Source of the DNA: Kiritimatiellia bacterium
GTDB lineage: Bacteria; Verrucomicrobiota; Kiritimatiellia; RFP12; DVOR01
NCBI GenBank assembly: GCA_017646485.1
Contig: JAGCML010000326.1
Coordinates: 1-5,466 of the forward strand
Direction: 5' to 3'
DNA length: 5,466 nt
A program made the position numbers and the translations under genes. Of the stretch, positions 1-5,440 are shown piece by piece. Positions within the stretch are counted from its first letter, which is position 1. Each line of letters starts with the position of its first letter. Below the pieces are notes generated by a model, which saw only the letters and a program-made list of their open reading frames with translations, was not told where the DNA came from and ran no database searches.

Positions 1-989
1 GGCTTCGCCGCATGCAGATTCCTTTGAGCGTGTTCGGCTGCTTGGGTTGCGACCGCTTGAATGACGGTGCCGTGGCAGACTAAGAGCAACTTTGTATTTG
101 CCGAACGCATTTGGGTGAGGAGGTTGTCCGCTGCTTCATTTTTGTCGATGGCGTGTGCGATGCGGGAAAGATCGCGCAATGGGGTATTGCGTTCATCGCG
201 TAAGAGGTCGGAAAGGTGAAGGATGCCCACACATTCTGTGGAGTCTTTTTCGAAGAGCGGAAGAACACGTTGATGGGTCTTACGGAAGCTTTCGAGGACC
301 TTTTCACGGGAGTCATCGGTATAGATGCGTGCGGTTTTCTTGATGGGCGTCATCAACTGTGAGGCGCGCTTGAGTTGAAGGTCTAAGACGCGGCTGACCA
401 TAAGGCGCTCAAAGGCGGAGACTTCGCCGTGTGCTTCGGAGTCGCGCATCAAGAAGGCGATATTTTCACGCGAGACGAAGGGCGAACGTTTCTCCGTTTC
501 TTTTCCCGTCACGAGGCGGGTGAGCACAATGCAAAGGGTGGCGAGCGGCGCAAGGAGGCGTTGCAATACCCGGAAGGTGGGCAAGAGCGGGATGCAACGT
601 TCTATCGGACGCGCGGTGAACCAGAGTTTGGGGAGAAATTCACCAATGATTAAGAGGAGGATGGCCACAATGAGGGTGGCAATCGTCTGGGCAAAGGGCC
701 CGCGCAACCCCAAAGACGCTGCGGTCGCAACCGCCAGCGTGGCGCTCAAGGTCGAGAGCGTCACATTGCAGATATTGTTGCCCACCAGGGTCGTTGCGAG
801 GAGACGGTGGGAATCACGTAAGACCTTTCCTAATGCCTTTGCCTTCTTATCACCATTACGCACCATGCGCACTAATCGGTAACGATTGAGAGAGACCATG
901 CCACTCTCAAAGCCAGAGAAGAACCAACTCCCAATGAAGAAGATGACAATGAGGGCGATGTCGATAAAGAGTTCGGTACGCGTCATCAT
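1..989 (-). CDS. CNNM/CorC-family membrane protein (DUF21 plus CBS pair), second gene of a tandem pair, 3' end cut by window edge
   Basis: An open frame of 329 codons runs without a stop from ATG at 989 off the left edge, so the C-terminus is missing. Residues about 5-160 look like a DUF21 domain: an N-terminal membrane helix ending in FFSGFES (23-29), a GNN...N segment (70-75) and a GEFLPK motif (116-121). These match FFSASET, GNTFVN and GEISPK of the neighbouring paralogue. CBS1 starts at the LMTP motif (212-215) and is canonical. CBS2 (about 277-325) is divergent: the usual DEYGGxxG segment is replaced by LLLVCHGTVIQAV. Proteins of this family export or sense Mg2+ and other divalent cations in the inner membrane; the substrate here is inferred. 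The start is set by GAGGAGG at 997-1003, seven bases upstream. The ATGA overlap with the preceding gene indicates translational coupling. ATG at 986 is a possible alternative start. Whether a CorC_HlyC domain follows cannot be seen. Confidence 0.9.
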   Translation of the reverse strand, partial: MMTRTELFIDIALIVIFFIGSWFFSGFESGMVSLNRYRLVRMVRNGDKKAKALGKVLRDSHRLLATTLVGNNICNVTLSTLSATLAVATAASLGLRGPFAQTIATLIVAILLLIIGEFLPKLWFTARPIERCIPLLPTFRVLQRLLAPLATLCIVLTRLVTGKETEKRSPFVSRENIAFLMRDSEAHGEVSAFERLMVSRVLDLQLKRASQLMTPIKKTARIYTDDSREKVLESFRKTHQRVLPLFEKDSTECVGILHLSDLLRDERNTPLRDLSRIAHAIDKNEAADNLLTQMRSANTKLLLVCHGTVIQAVATQAAEHAQRNLHAAK

Positions 990-2335
990 AAGCCTGCCTC
1001 CTCATTTGTAGAGGGGAGTACGTCATCATGCGCTTGTGGGGGCGTTGAGAGAATCTCTTGAGGGAGGTCTGTTTCGCGCGATTCGGGTTCGAGGTCTTCC
1101 AGGAAAACGCTCAGAATCTTACGTTTACGCATCTTTTGGATGGTGACGCGATACCCGTCAGCCGTGATGGTTTCGCCCACTTTCGGAATGTGTCCTGCAT
1201 GGAAGGTGACCCACCCGCTCATGCGATCGGCATCATCGGCCTCCAAGTGCGTGCCGAGCATGAAGTTGATTTCCTCTAATGAGACATCGCCAGAAATCAT
1301 CCAACAATTCTCGCGGCACTTGCGAATTTCGGGCTCCTTATTCTTGTCTCCCGGTTTGGGGTCGCTGACTTCCAGTGCGAGCACTTCCAGAATGTCGCCA
1401 CGGGAAACAATGCCCGCCGTGCCGCCATACTCATCGGTCACTAAGACCATGGGCAAGTTTTGACGATAGAGCGTGATGAGCAAGTCGTCTAATGCAATAT
1501 TTTCTGGCACGGCGAGCGTGTAATTGCACCGCGCCTTCTCGATATTGTGTTCGGGGTCCAAAAGATATCTCTGCACATCAATGAAGTCGATAAAATTGTC
1601 CGCCGAATCATCCCAATACGGCATCCACACGAAGGTGGCCTGTTTCATCTGTTCGAGATGCTTTTCTGGCGTATCATTTTTGTCTAAGCCTGTGAGGTCC
1701 ACACGCGGCGTCATGACATCTGAGGCATTGAGTTCGCTCAAACGGAAGATACCGCGCACCATTGCGCCCTCGGCCTTGTCCAAGGTCTTGGCTTCTTCAC
1801 CAAGATTCACCACGCTAACAATCTCCTCATCCGTGGCCGAACGACGTTCTGGGCGCAAGGTATGGCGAATCGGATAAATGAGCTTCTGCAGACACCAAGA
1901 GAGCGGATAGAGGAGGGGAATGGCCACGGTGAGCACAGCCACAATCCAGGGCAACATCTTTTCTGCGTGACGGATGGCAAACTGTTTCGGGCTGATTTCA
2001 CCAAAAAGCAAGACGAGTAAGGTGATAACTAAGATGCTCACCATCTCATTGTACTGTTCGGGAATCCATCCCGTCATGACGATAAAGGAGAGCCCCACGC
2101 TGGCGAGCGCAGCATTCACAAAGGTGTTGCCGATGAGCAGGGTTGAAAGCATCACCTCGGGTTGCTTCAACATTTGAGAAAGGCGAGCCCCTAATTTAGG
2201 ACGTTGCTCATTAATGCGTTGGATTTGAAGCGGAGAAAGGGATAAAACCGCAGTTTCGCTAGCAGAGAAAAAGGCAGAAGCGATGAACAGAGTGATGAAA
2301 ATTGCGATGAACGCAACAAAAAGTAAGAGGCTCAT
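986..2335 (-). CDS. CNNM/CorC-family (hemolysin-like, HlyC/CorC) divalent-cation transporter with DUF21, CBS pair and CorC_HlyC domain
   Basis: A complete 449-residue protein, the usual length for the family. Residues 1-160 form a DUF21 membrane domain: helix 1 leads into FFSASET (22-28), then LIGNTFVN (67-74) and GEISPK (112-117), the conserved polar positions that line the Mg2+ site in structurally known CorB/CorC proteins. CBS1 begins at VMTPRVDL (207-214) but is degenerate in its second half. CBS2 has the typical LPMVLVTDEYGGTAGIVSRGD sequence split across 294-314. A C-terminal CorC_HlyC (transporter-associated) domain spans about 343-415 and includes DRMSGWV. The last 35 residues are an acidic, proline-containing tail. 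The family extrudes Mg2+/Co2+ across the inner membrane with CBS domains binding nucleotide; older names call members hemolysin, which is not supported as a toxin role. The start at 2335 has a weak AAAGG site (2340-2344) only four bases away. It is the first gene of a two-gene operon with the overlapping paralogue. Confidence 0.95.
   Translation of the reverse strand: MSLLLFVAFIAIFITLFIASAFFSASETAVLSLSPLQIQRINEQRPKLGARLSQMLKQPEVMLSTLLIGNTFVNAALASVGLSFIVMTGWIPEQYNEMVSILVITLLVLLFGEISPKQFAIRHAEKMLPWIVAVLTVAIPLLYPLSWCLQKLIYPIRHTLRPERRSATDEEIVSVVNLGEEAKTLDKAEGAMVRGIFRLSELNASDVMTPRVDLTGLDKNDTPEKHLEQMKQATFVWMPYWDDSADNFIDFIDVQRYLLDPEHNIEKARCNYTLAVPENIALDDLLITLYRQNLPMVLVTDEYGGTAGIVSRGDILEVLALEVSDPKPGDKNKEPEIRKCRENCWMISGDVSLEEINFMLGTHLEADDADRMSGWVTFHAGHIPKVGETITADGYRVTIQKMRKRKILSVFLEDLEPESRETDLPQEILSTPPQAHDDVLPSTNEEAGL
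997..1003 (-). promoter_or_regulatory. Strong ribosome binding site for the second CNNM gene
   Basis: GAGGAGG on the minus strand lies seven bases before ATG 989 and ten before ATG 986. The spacing favours ATG 989, which overlaps the TGA stop of the upstream gene as ATGA. The site lies inside the last codons of that upstream gene, so the ribosome can reinitiate after termination. It is by far the strongest Shine-Dalgarno site in the window; the lipoprotein and the glycosyltransferase have none. Confidence 0.8.
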
Positions 2336-2367
2336 AGTACCTTTACAAAAACGGAAATTCTGCCTCT

Positions 2368-2398
2368 ATTGTATCATAAAACCCACACCTCATGTAAA
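2368..2398 (-). promoter_or_regulatory. Candidate sigma-70-type promoter of the CNNM operon
   Basis: Minus strand: a -35-like TTTACA (2393-2398) and a -10-like TACAAT (2368-2373) are each one base from consensus. The spacer is 19 bases, longer than the usual 17. Transcription would begin near 2361, giving a leader of about 26 bases that contains the AAAGG ribosome site. The -35 box sits in the loop and inner arm of the hairpin at 2381-2412, which weakens or complicates the call. Confidence 0.45.
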
Positions 2399-2412
2399 AA
2401 ATGAGGGTGGGT
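2378..2412 (-). terminator. Hairpin with U-tail on the minus strand: intrinsic terminator or insulator before the CNNM operon
   Basis: The arms 2381-2393 (plus ACCCACACCTCAT) and 2401-2412 (plus ATGAGGGTGGGT) pair through 12 base pairs with a single bulged base (2387) and a seven-base loop. Read on the minus strand, the hairpin is followed by TTTT (2381-2378), as in a rho-independent terminator; on the plus strand no T tract follows. It would stop RNA arriving from the lipoprotein gene or the repeat spacer. It overlaps the -35 box of the CNNM promoter, so RNA started from that promoter would not contain it. An attenuator role under a more distant promoter is also possible. Confidence 0.55.
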
Positions 2413-2427
2413 GTCCTAGGATGTGAC

Positions 2428-2556
2428 TGAAGGTATTGATTGAAGGTGAGCGATGGAAGAGGTGTGCTACTATCCGAAAGGCGCTAAGCGCTCAAAGGAA
2501 TCGCGCCACGCATCCTGCGGATGCTTTTAAAGTGCTCACGAGGGTGGGTGGCACAT
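2428..2556. other. Gene-free spacer segment with many short complementary arms (possible structured RNA, unassigned)
   Basis: No coding frame is credible here. Several arms can pair: GTGAGC 2446-2451 with GCTCAC 2534-2539; GTGTGC 2462-2467 with GCACAT 2551-2556 (one G-U); GGCGC 2480-2484 with GCGCC 2503-2507; GCATCC 2510-2515 with GGATGC 2519-2524 across a three-base loop, followed by TTTT (2525-2528) on the plus strand. The first two helices cross and would form a pseudoknot if both exist. TGAAGGT is repeated at 2428 and 2441, and GAGGGTGGGTG at 2403 and 2540. I do not recognise a known RNA family. The strand, and whether it is transcribed at all, are unknown. Confidence 0.3.
2510..2528 (+). 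terminator. Short hairpin followed by T4 (weak terminator candidate)
   Basis: The perfect six-pair stem GCATCC/GGATGC with loop TGC is followed directly by TTTT on the plus strand. The short U tract and the lack of any plus-strand gene upstream make a real terminator doubtful. It would make sense only if the segment 2413-2510 is itself transcribed on the plus strand. Confidence 0.3.
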
Positions 2557-2590
2557 GAGATACGAAAGAAGAGCGGAGAGAGAAGAGAAG

Positions 2591-2650
2591 ATGCAGGGCA
2601 ACGCCGTACCCTGCTGCACAACTCATATTATCCTTCACCCCTCGTCACCT
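2591..2650. repeat. Dispersed hairpin repeat, copy 1
   Basis: The element begins ATGCAGGGCAAC, contains the inverted pair GCAGGG (2593-2598) and CCCTGC (2609-2614) around a ten-base loop, and continues through GCACA, CTC, TATT, TCCT and CGTCACC. It aligns with positions 5381-5440. The first 44 bases are gap-free with six differences, and a one-base length difference follows in the C-rich part. Being intergenic, palindromic and dispersed, it resembles REP-type elements. Whether it occurs elsewhere in the genome cannot be judged from the window. Confidence 0.7.
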
Positions 2651-2660
2651 ACAGCTACAG

Positions 2661-2985
2661 CCCACATGCAGTGCTATTCGTGTAAATTCGTGTAATTCGT
2701 GGTTTCTAAACCCCACATGCAGTCCCTTTTTTGAGTATTTTGTGGTTTCTCCCTCTACGCTGGCAGTCCTCCACCTGGCAGACCTTTACATGCTTCGCAG
2801 ATGCGTAGGCTTTTCGTGGGCGCAGCCTAGTGTTACGAAAAGCTCGACGCATCTCTTGGTGTTCTTAGTGTTATTCCCCACACTGGCAGTCCTGCGCGCA
2901 GCGCCATCCCACATGCAGTCTTTTTTTTTTGAGTATTTTGAGTATTTTGTGGTTTCTAAAATCCCTGGCAGTCCTGCGCCGCAGG
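2661..2985. repeat. Mosaic of short direct repeats in the spacer downstream of the protease gene
   Basis: Recurring modules: ACATGCAGT at 2664, 2715 and 2911; TGGCAGTCC at 2761, 2884 and 2966 (with a variant TGGCAGACC at 2776); TGGTTTCT at 2700, 2743 and 2950; ATTCGTG three times in tandem at 2676, 2686 and 2695. A composite unit (CCCACATGCAGTC, a T run, GAGTATTTT, GTGGTTTCT) occurs at 2712-2750 and again at 2908-2957. In the second copy the T run is ten long and GAGTATTTT is duplicated in tandem (2931-2948). CTGGCAGTCCTGCGC recurs at 2883 and 2965, the latter followed by a small palindrome (2973-2985). No coding function is apparent. Confidence 0.75.
2799..2854. repeat. Large imperfect inverted repeat (hairpin) inside the repeat mosaic
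   Basis: The outer arms AGATGCG (2799-2805) and CGCATCT (2848-2854) and the inner arms CTTTTCGT (2810-2817) and ACGAAAAG (2835-2842) pair perfectly. They are separated by unpaired TAGG and CTCGA and close on a 17-base loop. Fifteen base pairs in total is far more than expected by chance for a region this small. No T tract follows on either strand, so it is not a standard terminator. Confidence 0.65.
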
Positions 2986-3047
2986 CGCTAACTCAGACCT
3001 CTGAACTCCGAACCTAGAACTGTGGCGCAACCACCCCTGGCTGTTCT

Positions 3048-4025
3048 TTACGGAGTGGTCGTGGGTTTGGCAATGAAGAAGCTGCTTAAGAGGCCTTCAG
3101 GTGGGGGCAAGACGCCATTTTCTGGGGGTAAATGAACGAAGATGAGGCCTTTAAGTGCATCAACGCCAAGGATGGCGGGTTCATTTTTGCCGCCCATTAA
3201 GGGGTGGAAAGCTTCGGTTTCAATGCCAGGAGCAAGGGTCAGGGTGCCTGCTTTTCCTTCGATGGTGCTGATGTGTGCTGCGGCATTCACATCGCTAACT
3301 TGCGCTTGGATGGTTTCACCACGGCCGGGGGTCCAATTGCTTTCTGCGATACGCGTGATGCTACTGCCGGTGTCTAAGAGGAGGGGAAAGGTCTTTTCTC
3401 CGCTCGCAACGATGAGGAAGAGGCGACCATTGGGGTCGGTCTGCCCCATCAAAGGAAAGAGGTTGGCAGACTCGGGCGTGCCCCAATAGAATGCATTGGC
3501 ATGGAAGTCAAAGGTAAAGGGGAGGGGATTAAGGAGGTCCATGCCGATGATGCCGTCAATCTTTTCGGCCATCATGCTACGGACACCCGAGAGATCTAAG
3601 GCTAAAAGCGGACGGGGCTCAAACTCGCCGGGGCCCAAAAGCACGGGTGCAATAAACATCTCGGGGCGTTGGTGGGCATTACCATTAAATTGGATGTGGC
3701 TGGTGTCAATCCACTGGACTTGTTGCAACTGCTTGGCGCTTTCGGTGTGGAAGACGGTGTGTGTGGCGCCAGTGTCCAACATCACGCGGAGGGGTTGGCC
3801 CGCAACGAGGCAGGTGGTGACAATCTGTTTGCAGCGTGCATCGGGTGCCATCTGCATGAGCTGTTCGGCAATTGAGGGCGTGGCAACCGCTGGAGGGGTT
3901 GCTTCAGGTGCGGCTACTGGTGCAGGCGCAACGGGGGCAGGGGTGGCAACGGGCGTGGTCGGTTGCGTTGCGCAACCGCAGAGGAGCGCCGCAACGGCGC
4001 AGAAGAGAAGGGGAAATGTTTTCAT
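3048..4025 (-). CDS. Lipoprotein with two retropepsin-like aspartyl protease domains
   Basis: A 325-residue protein starting MKTFPLLF, a lipoprotein signal with lipobox LLCGC and lipidated Cys18. It is followed by a low-complexity Pro/Ala/Val/Thr linker (about 20-50). Domain 1 has LRVMLDTGATHTVF with DTG at 84-86 and the paired hydrophobic-Gly motif IIGMD (159-163). Domain 2 has FPLLLDTGSSITRI with DTG at 218-220 and ILGVD (285-289). This is the clan AA fold duplicated in one chain, so the two aspartates (84 and 218) may form one active site, as in pepsin. Cys65 and Cys72 flank the start of domain 1. Predicted role: membrane-tethered peptidase of the periplasm or cell surface; substrate unknown. 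The start at 4025 is chosen over the in-frame ATG at 4046 because the signal peptide begins there and a near-consensus promoter covers the longer N-terminus. No ribosome binding site is visible. Confidence 0.9.
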   Translation of the reverse strand: MKTFPLLFCAVAALLCGCATQPTTPVATPAPVAPAPVAAPEATPPAVATPSIAEQLMQMAPDARCKQIVTTCLVAGQPLRVMLDTGATHTVFHTESAKQLQQVQWIDTSHIQFNGNAHQRPEMFIAPVLLGPGEFEPRPLLALDLSGVRSMMAEKIDGIIGMDLLNPLPFTFDFHANAFYWGTPESANLFPLMGQTDPNGRLFLIVASGEKTFPLLLDTGSSITRIAESNWTPGRGETIQAQVSDVNAAAHISTIEGKAGTLTLAPGIETEAFHPLMGGKNEPAILGVDALKGLIFVHLPPENGVLPPPEGLLSSFFIAKPTTTP

Positions 4026-4031
4026 AAGGGT

Positions 4032-4060
4032 ATAATACGAACTCATACGCAGTGTGTCAA
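4032..4060 (-). promoter_or_regulatory. Near-consensus promoter of the lipoprotein protease; predicts a leaderless mRNA
   Basis: Minus strand: TTGACA (4055-4060, perfect -35), a 17-base spacer, then TATTAT (4032-4037, one base from consensus). Six bases after the -10 box comes the A of ATG 4025, exactly where transcription would be expected to start. The mRNA should therefore have no 5' leader, which fits the lack of a Shine-Dalgarno site. The alternative start at 4046 lies within the spacer and could not be on this transcript. Confidence 0.75.
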
Positions 4061-4143
4061 GGTGGATTTCGTGAAAACTTTAGCACTGCGACAGCCGTCT
4101 TTTCGGCGAAGGGGTGACTCCTTGAGACTTCTTGAAAAGCGAA

Positions 4144-4172
4144 TGGATGAGCGGGGATAAACATGTTATACT
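4144..4172 (+). promoter_or_regulatory. Candidate extended -10 promoter of the glycosyltransferase gene
   Basis: TATACT at 4167-4172 is preceded by TG at 4164-4165, giving the extended -10 form TGnTATACT. A poor -35-like TGGATG lies at 4144-4149 with a 17-base spacer. Transcription would begin near 4179, about 16 bases before ATG 4195. This argues against the longer in-frame starts at TTG 4132 and ATG 4147, which lie upstream of that point. It is divergent from the lipoprotein promoter, about 100 bases away. Confidence 0.5.
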
Positions 4173-4194
4173 ATCTTCGTTTCGTTTAATAATA

Positions 4195-5295
4195 ATGGAT
4201 ATGCAGAAGCCCGTGAACTTCCCCCTGCGCCAATTCCAACTCTTTGTCGAGCCGACCGAGTACATCCTCGACTTGGTGGAGGCGGTCTATTTGCCGCGTG
4301 GGGTCACCTGTGCCTTTGCTTATGATCAGAAGACCTTGGCCTCGCGGGGCACAACGCAATTCCCTGTCTTGGAAAAGATGTCCTTCTTCCAACGCCTCTC
4401 CTTTATTTGGAAGATGTTGCGCACGCATGAGGCGGTTGCGATTCACAGTTACGCAGACCCCATTAGCCTCTGGGTGCCAATCCTCAATCTCTTCTGGAAG
4501 CGCATCCTGACCTTTGAAGTTGACTCTACTTGGCGCGAACCGCGGAAGGGGTGGATGCGTTTAGTCAAACGGATAGGGTTGGGCTTTTGGTTCAAGCGTC
4601 CCTATGTTTGGGGATGTGCCATTGGGGGAAAACCCCATCGTGCCTTCTTTCTGAACTACGGTCTGCCCGAAACCCGCCTCTCAGAACGCCCCAATGTGGT
4701 GCGCAATGCACGCTATATGCGTTCCTTTCCGCCACCAAGCGCCTCGCACTTTCGCTTTGGCTATGTGGGTCGTTTAGTGCGTCACAAACAGGTGCATTGT
4801 CTCATTGAAGCCTTTCGGCAGGTGGTGCAGGTTTGCCCAAATGCAACCCTTTCGATTCTTGGCGACGGTCCCGAACGCGCCTCCCTTCAAGCCCAAGCCG
4901 CAGATTTACCGCAAGTTACCTTTTATGGCACCGTCTATGGCGCAGAAAAGGTGGCGCTCCTCCATCAATTAGATGCGCTCTGCCTCTTTTCGAACTACGA
5001 ACCCTGGGGGTTGGTCGTGAATGAAGCTCTGGCAGGCGGCACACCCTGCATCGTGAGTGCGTGTTGCGGTTGCGCAGAAGTGCTTATTCAAACACCCCAA
5101 GCCGGGCTTGTTGTGCCAGAAACCTCGCTTGAAGCGCAGGTGGAAGCCATGCTCGCCTTGGCACAAAATCCCGCTACTGCCCAACAAATGGGCCTACGTG
5201 GCGCCGCCTTTATGCAGACGGAATGGAATTACCTTCGCTACGCCCGTCTGTTAGATGCCTGGGCCAATCAAGTCGCCCAGTCGCTCAAACGCTGA
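4195..5295 (+). CDS. GT-B glycosyltransferase, GT4-like (group 1)
   Basis: A 366-residue protein from ATG 4195; ATG 4201 is an equally good start, and an in-frame extension to TTG 4132 is disfavoured by the -10 box it contains. The C-terminal donor-binding half matches Glycos_transf_1: FGYVGRLVRHKQVHCLIEAF (188-207) with the conserved Arg and Lys, LSILGDGPE (219-227), VTFYGTV (241-247), and EPWGLVVNEALAGGTP (269-284) with the E-x7-E pair at Glu269 and Glu277. The N-terminal acceptor half (1-180) is less conserved. It has no signal peptide or clear membrane helix, so it probably acts at the inner face of the membrane, moving a sugar from a nucleotide-sugar to a polysaccharide or lipid-linked acceptor. 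Sugar and acceptor cannot be read from the sequence. No other polysaccharide gene is in the window and no Shine-Dalgarno site is visible. Confidence 0.92.
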   Translation: MDMQKPVNFPLRQFQLFVEPTEYILDLVEAVYLPRGVTCAFAYDQKTLASRGTTQFPVLEKMSFFQRLSFIWKMLRTHEAVAIHSYADPISLWVPILNLFWKRILTFEVDSTWREPRKGWMRLVKRIGLGFWFKRPYVWGCAIGGKPHRAFFLNYGLPETRLSERPNVVRNARYMRSFPPPSASHFRFGYVGRLVRHKQVHCLIEAFRQVVQVCPNATLSILGDGPERASLQAQAADLPQVTFYGTVYGAEKVALLHQLDALCLFSNYEPWGLVVNEALAGGTPCIVSACCGCAEVLIQTPQAGLVVPETSLEAQVEAMLALAQNPATAQQMGLRGAAFMQTEWNYLRYARLLDAWANQVAQSLKR

Positions 5296-5340
5296 CACAC
5301 CCTCGCGATGCCTCGCCTCCAGGTGTAATTCCAGCACCGT

Positions 5341-5374
5341 ACGATTCTTATTTTTACGCGAGTACGCGAATCGT
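5341..5374 (+). terminator. Inverted repeat downstream of the glycosyltransferase (possible terminator)
   Basis: ACGATTC (5341-5347) and GAATCGT (5368-5374) are complementary, with an inner CGCG/CGCG stem (5357-5360 and 5365-5368) around AGTA. It starts 45 bases after the stop codon, where a terminator would be expected. The sequence that follows, TATTAC, is only a weak U tract, so termination is an inference. Confidence 0.35.
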
Positions 5375-5380
5375 TATTAC

Positions 5381-5440
5381 ATGCAGGGCAACACCGCACC
5401 CTGCCGCACATCTCGTATTTTCCTCCCCCCCCCCGTCACC
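5381..5440. repeat. Dispersed hairpin repeat, copy 2
   Basis: The second copy of the element at 2591, in the same orientation. The inverted pair GCAGGG (5383-5388) and CCCTGC (5399-5404) is intact, while three of the differences fall outside the stem arms in the loop and just after it (G/A, T/C, T/C). The C-rich part has become a run of ten C (5425-5434). Beyond it, to the window end, no gene is seen. Confidence 0.7.

Noticed and set aside
520..882. Plus-strand open frame of 120 codons in the left part
   Set aside because: It lies antisense to the partial CNNM gene, whose frame has family motifs throughout. The translated product is arginine-rich and has no recognisable motif.
986..2335. Hemolysin toxin function
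   Set aside because: The name is historical for this family; the DUF21, CBS and CorC_HlyC layout indicates a divalent-cation transporter.
2428..2560. T-box riboswitch suggested by AGGGTGG at 2541 and GAGCG/CGCTC pairing
   Set aside because: The required AGGGTGGNACCGCG continuation is absent (GTGGCAC follows), and no aminoacyl-tRNA synthetase or amino-acid gene lies downstream on the plus strand.
2661..2985. CRISPR array or integron attachment sites
   Set aside because: Repeats are of mixed type, 8-15 bases, unevenly spaced, with no constant repeat-spacer period, no cas or integrase gene, and no attC-like core pairs.
2742..3017. Plus-strand open frame of 91 codons in the spacer
   Set aside because: It starts at GTG inside a repeat module, spans the repeat mosaic and hairpin, has no ribosome site, and its internal TLAVL-type repeats merely reflect the DNA repeats.
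3496..4035. Plus-strand open frame of 179 codons opposite the lipoprotein protease
   Set aside because: It is an antisense shadow of a gene with clear motifs; the low-complexity Ala/Gly/Thr stretch mirrors the Pro/Ala linker codons. No promoter or ribosome site was seen.
4132..4194. Longer glycosyltransferase N-terminus from TTG 4132 or ATG 4147
   Set aside because: The extended -10 box at 4164-4172 lies inside this stretch, no ribosome site precedes either start, and the added residues do not resemble the family's N-terminus.
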